Below are positions 1-4,825 of a stretch of 5,634 nt of DNA, piece after piece (within the stretch, counting starts at the first letter, position 1; each line of letters begins with the position of its first letter). This DNA is from an uncultured Lachnospiraceae bacterium (GTDB lineage Bacteria; Bacillota; Clostridia; Lachnospirales; Lachnospiraceae). The notes below the pieces were generated by a model. That model was not told the DNA's origin. It worked only from the letters and a program-made list of their open reading frames with translations, and did not search any database. The translations under genes were made by a program, and so were the position numbers. The DNA lies in assembly GCA_900313435.1 (NCBI GenBank), contig OMRF01000128.1:1-5634 (forward strand), given 5' to 3'.

Positions 1-601
1 CGATCTCATTTGAGATCCCGAGGGAATTAAAGCCTTCAAGGGTTTTCTTCTTAAGCGGATATTTGAAACCCGACAAAGTAAGCCCGGTCACTTTATCCCC
101 AAAGGGTATCAGGGATACATAATTCCCAAAGGCCTCTTCTTTTAGGAGCTTTCGCCCTTCAAACAAAAGCTCGATGCGGTTGTTTTCATCAACGAGGATG
201 ACTCTTTTTTTGAAAGGCTGTCCCTTACCGAGTATTGAGATATTACCCAATAAATGATCCACGCGGCTCCCGGTCCCGCCGAGGATATAGATATCGCCGG
301 CCTCTTTATTATTCTCAAGAGCGAAGGAAAGCGCGGCTTCGGTATCGGTGTCATCCTTTATGGGATTAAGATATATGACGGTAATATTCTCATCCTTTTC
401 AAGGGAGCGGAGGGTCTTTTTTGTTTCCTCCGACGCCGAATCAAAGTCACCGATCACGGCAGAAGGCTTAAGTCCCAGTGAGAGCAATGCTTCAAGCCCT
501 CTGTCCGCAGCGATCAGAAGCGCGTCCTTTTTATCTTTCATGAATTCCGCCGCAAAGCATAGATCAGTACTTCCGCCGGAAAAGATCACAGTATCTCTCA
601 T
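1..601 (-). CDS. thiN: Thiamine pyrophosphokinase (3' end beyond the window)
   Basis: The product should transfer pyrophosphate from ATP to thiamine, giving thiamine diphosphate in the cytoplasm. Two hundred residues are visible. The N-terminal catalytic domain shows IGDFDS (residues 50-55), KDDTDTEAA (82-90) and GGTGSRVDHLLGN (108-120), the acidic metal/ATP- and thiamine-binding motifs of the family. The C-terminal beta domain shows SLIPFGD (163-169), LSGFKYPL (176-183) and GISNE (195-199), the usual thiamine-site end. The family is usually about 210-220 residues, so only some 10-20 are lost off the left edge. The ATG at 601-599 follows AGGAAAG (610-604). The gene is divergent from the aldo/keto reductase and has its own promoter region. 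Clostridial thiN is often placed after rsgA and rpe (recalled, not checked), but neither lies upstream here. No TPP riboswitch is evident in the short leader. The family call is firm. Confidence 0.95.
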   Translation of the reverse strand, partial: MRDTVIFSGGSTDLCFAAEFMKDKKDALLIAADRGLEALLSLGLKPSAVIGDFDSASEETKKTLRSLEKDENITVIYLNPIKDDTDTEAALSFALENNKEAGDIYILGGTGSRVDHLLGNISILGKGQPFKKRVILVDENNRIELLFEGRKLLKEEAFGNYVSLIPFGDKVTGLTLSGFKYPLKKKTLEGFNSLGISNEI

Positions 602-615
602 AACTTTCCTATTAT

Positions 616-629
616 ACACATTAATCTGT
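616..629. promoter_or_regulatory. Small dyad between the divergent promoters
   Basis: ACAcATTAATcTGT is an imperfect palindrome with six of seven base pairs matched. It abuts the plus-strand -10 and covers the likely thiN start point. Its position suits an operator able to act on both genes, but AT-rich promoter DNA yields short palindromes by chance and no known regulator motif is recognised. Confidence 0.2.
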
Positions 630-635
630 TATAAT
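627..635 (+). promoter_or_regulatory. Extended -10 promoter for the aldo/keto reductase gene
   Basis: TGTTATAAT is a perfect extended -10 element (TGn followed by TATAAT at 630-635). No good -35 lies 16-18 bp upstream, which is common where a TGn motif is present. The start would fall near 642, giving a leader of about 32 nt that carries GGAGG at 664-668, 5 nt before the ATG at 674. Confidence 0.45.
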
Positions 636-659
636 ACAAAGCGAACCGATGCTGCTCAA
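631..659 (-). promoter_or_regulatory. Candidate sigma-A promoter for thiN
   Basis: Read on the minus strand, TTGAGC (659-654) and TATTAT (636-631) are separated by exactly 17 bp. They match the consensus at 4/6 and 5/6 positions. Transcription would start near 624, giving a leader of about 23 nt that keeps the AGGAAAG ribosome binding site. The -10 bases overlap those of the divergent plus-strand promoter. This was found by eye only. Confidence 0.4.
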
Positions 660-673
660 CACCGGAGGATCTT

Positions 674-1735
674 ATGAAAGAAGTAACACTTGGAAAAACA
701 AAGATAATAACAAAGCAAAACGCCTTCGGCTGCCTTCCCATCCAGAGAGATGATACAGACCTTTCTGTAAGGCTCTTAAGAAAGGCCTGGGACGGCGGGA
801 TGACCTTTTTTGATACAGCCCGGGCCTATACGGACAGCGAGGAAAAGATGGGAAAGGCCCTATTTGGGGCGGATCCCGAAAAATACGGCGGGCCTTATGT
901 GAAGCGGGAGGATATCATCATCGCGTCAAAGACCAACGCGAAGGATACCGGGAAGTTTTGGAGCGATCTTAATGAGTCGCTTTCGCTTTTAAACTGCGGT
1001 TATCTTGATATCTATCAGCTCCACTGCGTCCCGCAGTGCTTCAGACCCGGGGACGGTACAGGACTTTATGAAGCCATGCTTGAAGCAAGGGATAAGGGGC
1101 TGATACGCCATATCGGGATCACTACCCACAAGATCGGGGTTGCCGAAGAGATAATAGACTCGGGGCTTTACGAGACGCTTCAATATCCTTTTTCATATCT
1201 TGCGGCGCAGCGTGAGGTTTCTCTCGTAAAGAAATGCTGTGATGCAGGCATTGGCTTTATCGCGATGAAGGCGCTGGCAGGCGGGCTTATCACAAATTCA
1301 CGGGCGGCGCAGGCCTATATGACACAGTTTGACGGGGTGGTTCCCATCTGGGGGATCCAGCGGGAGAGGGAACTTTCGGAATTTCTTTCTTATATGGAAG
1401 AGCCTCCCGAAATGAATGATGAGATAAGAGCCTTCATCGAAAAGGAAAGGACAGAGCTTTCCGGAGACTTCTGCAGAGGCTGCGGCTACTGCAAGCCCTG
1501 CCCTGTGGGGATAAAGATCAATGAATGCGCCAGGATCTCCCTTATGATACGCCGCGCTCCCTCAAAAAGGTGGCTGTCAGAGGAATTCCAGCTTGAAATG
1601 AAAAAGATAGAAGACTGCATAGGCTGCAGACAGTGCGTTTCAAAATGTCCCTACGAGCTTGACACACCGGAGCTCCTCAAAAAGAATTACGAGGACTATC
1701 AGGATATTCTTGCCGGGCGGGTTTCGATAAATTAG
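674..1735 (+). CDS. Aldo/keto reductase with C-terminal 2x[4Fe-4S] ferredoxin domain
   Basis: This is a 353-residue cytoplasmic oxidoreductase of the predicted aldo/keto reductase group that carries a ferredoxin tail (COG1453-like). The N-terminal TIM-barrel part (about 1-245) holds the expected catalytic tetrad: Asp47 and Tyr52 (in FDTARAY), Lys86 (ASKTNA) and His117 (QLHCV). The C-terminal part holds two cysteine clusters, C267/C270/C273/C276 (CxxCxxCxxCP) and C315/C318/C321/C325 (CxxCxxCxxxCP), each able to carry a [4Fe-4S] cluster. The substrate cannot be read from sequence; family knowledge suggests coupling of carbonyl/alcohol or related redox chemistry to ferredoxin-type electron transfer in anaerobes. 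The ATG at 674 follows GGAGG (664-668). The first gene of the plus-strand run, it may be transcribed apart from the SPFH gene 50 nt downstream, which has its own candidate promoter. The fold and cluster assignment are firm; the physiological role is unknown. Confidence 0.93.
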   Translation: MKEVTLGKTKIITKQNAFGCLPIQRDDTDLSVRLLRKAWDGGMTFFDTARAYTDSEEKMGKALFGADPEKYGGPYVKREDIIIASKTNAKDTGKFWSDLNESLSLLNCGYLDIYQLHCVPQCFRPGDGTGLYEAMLEARDKGLIRHIGITTHKIGVAEEIIDSGLYETLQYPFSYLAAQREVSLVKKCCDAGIGFIAMKALAGGLITNSRAAQAYMTQFDGVVPIWGIQRERELSEFLSYMEEPPEMNDEIRAFIEKERTELSGDFCRGCGYCKPCPVGIKINECARISLMIRRAPSKRWLSEEFQLEMKKIEDCIGCRQCVSKCPYELDTPELLKKNYEDYQDILAGRVSIN

Positions 1736-1738
1736 AAT
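1710..1738 (+). promoter_or_regulatory. Candidate promoter for the SPFH-argF-birA-coaX operon
   Basis: TTGCCG (1710-1715) and TAGAAT (1733-1738) are 17 bp apart, matching the sigma-A consensus at 4/6 and 5/6 positions. The site overlaps the end of the reductase gene. It would start transcription near 1745, about 40 nt before the SPFH gene and before its GGAGG at 1771-1775. No hairpin-plus-T terminator is visible between the two genes, so read-through from the reductase promoter is also likely. Confidence 0.35.
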
Positions 1739-1785
1739 AACAAAGTCACAGATCATTATTTATAAGGATCGGAGGTAGAAAAGTC

Positions 1786-2718
1786 ATGCAACTTGTAGTG
1801 ATAATCGTGCTCATAGTCGTAGCGCTCCTTATCATCCTGCCGAACATAAGGGTCGTGCCCCAGGCTCATGCCTTTGTCATAGAGCGTCTCGGCGCCTATC
1901 TTACGACCTGGGATGTGGGGCTTCATATCAAGGTCCCGATCTTCGACAAGGTCGCAAGGAACGTGAATCTGAAGGAGCAGGTTGTGGATTTCCCGCCCCA
2001 GCCCGTCATTACAAAGGATAATGTCACAATGCAGATCGACACCGTAATCTTCTTCCAGATCACGGATCCCAGGATGTTCTGCTATGGCGTTGAAAATCCT
2101 ATAGTCGCCATTGAAAACCTTACAGCTACCACTCTTCGAAATGTCATCGGCGATCTTGAGCTGGACGAGACTTTGACCTCAAGAGAGACCATTAATTCAA
2201 AGATGCGCTCCTCCCTTGATGTTGCCACCGATCCCTGGGGGATCAAGATCAACCGTGTCGAGCTCAAGAACATCATCCCGCCCGAAGCCATCAGGGTCGC
2301 AATGGAAAAGCAGATGAAGGCTGAGCGTGAGCGCCGTGAGCAGGTCACAATCGCTGAAGGACAGAAGAGATCCGCCATCCTTATCGCTGAAGGACAGAAG
2401 GAATCCGCTATCCTTAATGCCGAGGCGGAAAAGCAGTCACAGATCCTTCGCGCGGAAGCAAAGAAAGAAGCCCAGATCAGAGAGGCAGAGGGCGAGGCCC
2501 AGGCTACCGTCACGGTACAGAAGGCAAACGCGGAAGGTATCAGGCTCATAAAGGAAGCTGCGGCAGATGATGCCGTGCTTACTATCAAGTCTCTTGAGGC
2601 CTTTGCAAAAGCAGCGGATGGAAAAGCTACAAAGATAATAATCCCCAGCGACCTTCAGGGTGTGGCAGGCCTTACAACGACTATTGGGGAATTACTGAAA
2701 GACAGGAAGGAAAAGTAA
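1786..2718 (+). CDS. SPFH/band 7 (stomatin/prohibitin-like) membrane protein
   Basis: This 310-residue protein has one N-terminal hydrophobic segment (about residues 2-18) and then a band 7/PHB domain (about 20-180). The opening VPQAHAFVIERLGAY and the later ATTLRNVIGDLELDETLTSR are typical of the slipin/QmcA group. A charged Ala/Glu-rich coiled coil follows (about 175-260), then a short hydrophobic end (PSDLQGVAGLTTT). SPFH proteins form large ring- or cage-like oligomers on membranes, organise microdomains and often modulate membrane proteases; which of these applies here is not shown. The coiled coil carries five 11-residue repeats (189-243). GGAGG (1771-1775) precedes the ATG by 10 nt, and argF starts 1 nt after the stop. 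The NfeD-family partner usually adjacent to bacterial slipins is absent on both sides. The family call is firm; a qmcA-type symbol is possible but not assigned. Confidence 0.93.
   Translation: MQLVVIIVLIVVALLIILPNIRVVPQAHAFVIERLGAYLTTWDVGLHIKVPIFDKVARNVNLKEQVVDFPPQPVITKDNVTMQIDTVIFFQITDPRMFCYGVENPIVAIENLTATTLRNVIGDLELDETLTSRETINSKMRSSLDVATDPWGIKINRVELKNIIPPEAIRVAMEKQMKAERERREQVTIAEGQKRSAILIAEGQKESAILNAEAEKQSQILRAEAKKEAQIREAEGEAQATVTVQKANAEGIRLIKEAAADDAVLTIKSLEAFAKAADGKATKIIIPSDLQGVAGLTTTIGELLKDRKEK
2350..2514 (+). repeat. Five 33-bp (11-codon) tandem repeats in the SPFH coiled coil
   Basis: Residues 189-243 fall into five consecutive 11-residue units of pattern xAExxKxSxIL: IAEGQKRSAIL, IAEGQKESAIL, NAEAEKQSQIL, RAEAKKEAQIR and the degenerate EAEGEAQATVT. 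At DNA level the first two units (2350-2382 and 2383-2415) match at 30 of 33 bases, indicating a fairly recent duplication or gene conversion; later units are diverged. An 11-residue period is that of hendecad coiled coils. Confidence 0.85.
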
Positions 2719-2719
2719 T

Positions 2720-3718
2720 ATGGCAGACCTTAAGGACCGGAATTTCCTGAAGATGCTTGATTTTTCAGCGGAAGAGATAATGCGTTTCATAGATACCGCT
2801 GAAAAGCTGAAAAAGATGAAAAAAGAGGGAAAGTCCCACCGTGTGTTTGAGGGAAAGAACATAGCCCTCATCTTTGAAAAGACTTCAACCCGTACCTACT
2901 GCAGCTTTGAGGTGGCAGCCCATGACCTCGGGATGCAGACTACCTATCTCGCCGGCGGCTCACAGATTGGCAAAAAGGAGTCCATAGCCGATACTGCCCG
3001 TGTCCTCGGGCGTATGTATGACGGCATCGAATACAGGGGCTATGGCCAGGATATAGTTGAGGATCTTGCGAAATACTCCGGCGTTGTGGTCTGGAACGGG
3101 CTTACCAATGAATCGCATCCCACCCAGATGATCGCCGATATGCTGACCGTGAAGGAAAAATTCGGCCACCTTGATGGCATCCGTTTTGTATATATGGGTG
3201 ATGCCCGCTACAACATGGGAAATTCACTTATGGTGACCTGCGCAAAGCTTGGTATCCATTATGTCGCATGTACGGATCCGAAGTATTATCCCGATGCAGA
3301 ATTGGTTGAAAAATGTAAAGCGCTTGCAAAAGAAAGCGGCGGCTCCGTGACCCTTACCTCTGATGTTTCGGAAGGCTGCAAAGACGCGGATGTCATCTAT
3401 ACGGATGTCTGGGTATCCATGGGAGAACCGGATGATGTCTGGGAAGAGCGTATCAAAGATCTTTCTGCTTATCAGGTCAATGAAAAAGCCTTTTCCTACG
3501 CAAAGGATAACGCGATCTTCATGCACTGCCTTCCCGCTTTCCATGACCTTGGGACAGAGATCGGAAGGAAGGTTCATGAGAAATTCGGACTTTCCGAGAT
3601 GGAGGTCACAAACGAAGTCTTTGAAGGAAAACGCTCCGTGGTCTTTGATGAAGCGGAAAACCGCATGCATACCATCAAGGCCGTGATGTATGAAACCCTT
3701 GGAGGGCCTGCGTTATAA
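2720..3718 (+). CDS. argF: Ornithine carbamoyltransferase
   Basis: The product transfers a carbamoyl group from carbamoyl phosphate to ornithine, giving citrulline. At 332 residues it belongs to the longer OTC class that includes E. coli ArgF/ArgI and catabolic ArcB. Signatures in order are FEKTSTRTY (52-60, carbamoyl-phosphate loop), the segment from SQIGKKES through DTARVLGRMYDGI, NESHPTQ, GDARYNMGNS, DVWVSMGE (the SMG ornithine loop), HCLPAFHD, and VFDEAENRMHTIKAVM near the end. All are intact except that STRTR reads STRTY (Tyr60). Direction, arginine synthesis or arginine deiminase fermentation, cannot be decided from sequence; no arcA, arcC or other arg gene is in the window, so arcB remains an alternative symbol. 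The ATG lies 1 nt after the SPFH stop, with AGGAAGG at 2704-2710. Its TAA overlaps the proposed birA start. Confidence 0.95.
   Translation: MADLKDRNFLKMLDFSAEEIMRFIDTAEKLKKMKKEGKSHRVFEGKNIALIFEKTSTRTYCSFEVAAHDLGMQTTYLAGGSQIGKKESIADTARVLGRMYDGIEYRGYGQDIVEDLAKYSGVVVWNGLTNESHPTQMIADMLTVKEKFGHLDGIRFVYMGDARYNMGNSLMVTCAKLGIHYVACTDPKYYPDAELVEKCKALAKESGGSVTLTSDVSEGCKDADVIYTDVWVSMGEPDDVWEERIKDLSAYQVNEKAFSYAKDNAIFMHCLPAFHDLGTEIGRKVHEKFGLSEMEVTNEVFEGKRSVVFDEAENRMHTIKAVMYETLGGPAL
3701..3705 (+). promoter_or_regulatory. Ribosome binding site that decides the birA start
   Basis: GGAGG lies inside the last codons of argF. It is 9 nt before the ATA at 3715-3717, a normal spacing, but 18 nt before the ATT at 3724 and about 96 nt before the first GTG in frame (3802). 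It therefore marks initiation at or very near the argF stop. Confidence 0.6.
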
Positions 3719-4470
3719 ATTACATTTATCTGGATACGGTTGATTCAACCAATAATGAGATAAAAAGGCTTGCGGAAAAAGGTGCAGCGGAGTTTACGGT
3801 AGTGTCCGCGGATGAACAGACTGCCGGGCGCGGTCGGAGCGGCCATACATGGAAATCTCCTCCGGGAACATCGATATCGACATCGATGCTGATCGATCCA
3901 AATGACATCGAGGCAGAAAAACTTCCGCAGCTTACTATCCTCTCTGCTCTGGCGGTCTCTGATTCGGTTTATAAGGCGGCAGCAGGAGATGTAAAGATCA
4001 AATGGCCCAATGATGTGCTCCTCAATGAGAAGAAGCTTTCAGGGACATTGACAGAGCTTTGTTTTTTACCAAACGGTGAAAAATACGTGGTTGTGGGGAT
4101 CGGCGTAAATGTGCTGCAAAAGACATTTCCCGATGATATCAGTGAGACCGCGACCTCTCTTTTGATAGAGACCAAAAAAGAAGAGTCAGCTTTTTCAAAG
4201 CAAAAGATCATAGAGGATATATGGGAGGGCTTTTTGGTTTATTACCGGGACTTCTTAAGGACGGGAGATCTTTCCGGCGTGAAGGAGAAGTATGAAAGCC
4301 TCCTCATAAACAAAGGCAGAGTCGTGAAGGTGCTCGATCCAAAGGGCGAGTACGAGGCAAAAGCCCTCGGGATAGATGAGAAAGGGCGGCTTATGATAGA
4401 AAAAGACGACGGGATCTCCTTCATAGATTCCGGAGAAGTAAGCATCAGGGGGATACTTGGTTATGTCTGA
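3715..4470 (+). CDS. birA: Biotin-[acetyl-CoA-carboxylase] ligase, single-domain type, apparent AUA start
   Basis: The enzyme activates biotin as biotinyl-AMP and attaches it to a lysine of biotin carboxyl carrier domains. Read from 3715 it has 251 residues: a catalytic domain with DSTNNE (10-15), DEQTAGRGRSGHTW (33-46, adenylate loop), KWPNDV (96-101), KKLSGTLTE (106-114, active lysine probably Lys107) and VGIGVNV (127-133), then the SH3-like C-terminal domain (about 200-251). There is no N-terminal helix-turn-helix, so it should not act as a biotin-operon repressor. The frame is open back only to 3694 and holds no ATG, GTG or TTG before 3802. A start at 3802 would remove the DSTN motif, so ATA at 3715 behind GGAGG is preferred, overlapping the argF stop as ATAA. 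LSGTL replaces the more usual (A/S)GIL. Function is firm; the exact start is uncertain. Confidence 0.88.
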   Translation: MNYIYLDTVDSTNNEIKRLAEKGAAEFTVVSADEQTAGRGRSGHTWKSPPGTSISTSMLIDPNDIEAEKLPQLTILSALAVSDSVYKAAAGDVKIKWPNDVLLNEKKLSGTLTELCFLPNGEKYVVVGIGVNVLQKTFPDDISETATSLLIETKKEESAFSKQKIIEDIWEGFLVYYRDFLRTGDLSGVKEKYESLLINKGRVVKVLDPKGEYEAKALGIDEKGRLMIEKDDGISFIDSGEVSIRGILGYV

Positions 4471-4813
4471 AGAGAATCAGGATAGGATAGTTCTTTGCGC
4501 TGCAAGCGCTTATACAAAAAAATATTTTTTAAATCCCCTGTTTTCCGGTCTTCCCGAGCCGGTACAGAGGGAGCTTAATATCACCGCCGTCGTTTTTACC
4601 GAACGTGTTGGGGGAATTATCACCTTTTTCTTTGATACGGGCGGGAATCTTTTGATTGAGACCGGAGCAAGTGAATTTGACGCCGCCTATGATGATATCG
4701 GCGCCGACCTTGAGGTCAAGTCATTGAGGAGCGAAAAGGCAGAGCTCCTTGAGTCAATAGAAACCTATTTCAAGGTAGTGGCCCTCCATCAGCCGCTTCC
4801 CGAGGATGTTTGA
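4463..4813 (+). CDS. Small conserved protein of unknown function between birA and coaX
   Basis: This 116-residue protein has no signal peptide or membrane segment. It opens with RIVLCAASAYTKKYFLNPLF and continues with an alpha/beta-looking stretch (ITAVVFTERVGGIITFFFD) and an acidic middle (FDAAYDDIGADLE). From memory it resembles the DUF6145 family found in Lachnospiraceae; this could not be checked. No catalytic motif is evident. The ATG at 4463 is chosen because AGGGGGA (4447-4453) lies 9 nt upstream; the in-frame TTG at 4457 would be only 3 nt from that site. The gene overlaps the end of birA by 8 nt and is followed by coaX after 12 nt, so it is probably translationally coupled and co-expressed with two cofactor enzymes. 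That it is a real gene is supported by position, ribosome binding site and protein-like composition. Confidence 0.8.
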   Translation: MSEENQDRIVLCAASAYTKKYFLNPLFSGLPEPVQRELNITAVVFTERVGGIITFFFDTGGNLLIETGASEFDAAYDDIGADLEVKSLRSEKAELLESIETYFKVVALHQPLPEDV

Positions 4814-4825
4814 AAGGATGTTAAA

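Noticed and set aside
254..677. Two plus-strand open frames (254-481 and 348-677) opposite thiN
   Set aside because: Both are shadows of the thiN reading frame, which has every thiamine pyrophosphokinase motif; the second also runs through the promoter region into the reductase start.
1736..1785. Terminator between the reductase and SPFH genes
   Set aside because: No GC-rich hairpin followed by a T run is present; the stretch is AT-rich and ends in a ribosome binding site.
2082..2588. 168-codon open frame on the minus strand inside the SPFH gene
   Set aside because: It lies fully antisense to a clearly conserved protein; its Ser/Ala/Phe-rich translation mirrors the Glu/Ala/Lys coiled coil, and it has no family resemblance.
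3224..3670. 148-codon open frame on the minus strand inside argF
   Set aside because: It is antisense to conserved OTC motifs and the translation shows no recognisable domain.
3694..3718. Programmed -1 frameshift making an ArgF-BirA fusion
   Set aside because: The birA frame is -1 relative to argF and open over the overlap, but no slippery heptamer is present, and the GGAGG argues for a separate initiation event.
3868..3898. Clustered ATCGAT/GATCGATC palindromes in birA
   Set aside because: They encode ordinary BirA residues (TSISTSMLIDP); the repetition follows from Ile/Ser/Asp codons and no array or spaced pattern extends beyond it.
4457..4462. TTG start at 4457 for the small gene
   Set aside because: It is only 3 nt from the AGGGGGA site; the ATG at 4463 has proper 9-nt spacing.
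3802..4470. birA start at GTG 3802
   Set aside because: It would remove the conserved DSTN segment encoded upstream in the same frame, and it has no suitable Shine-Dalgarno, unlike the junction at 3701-3717.
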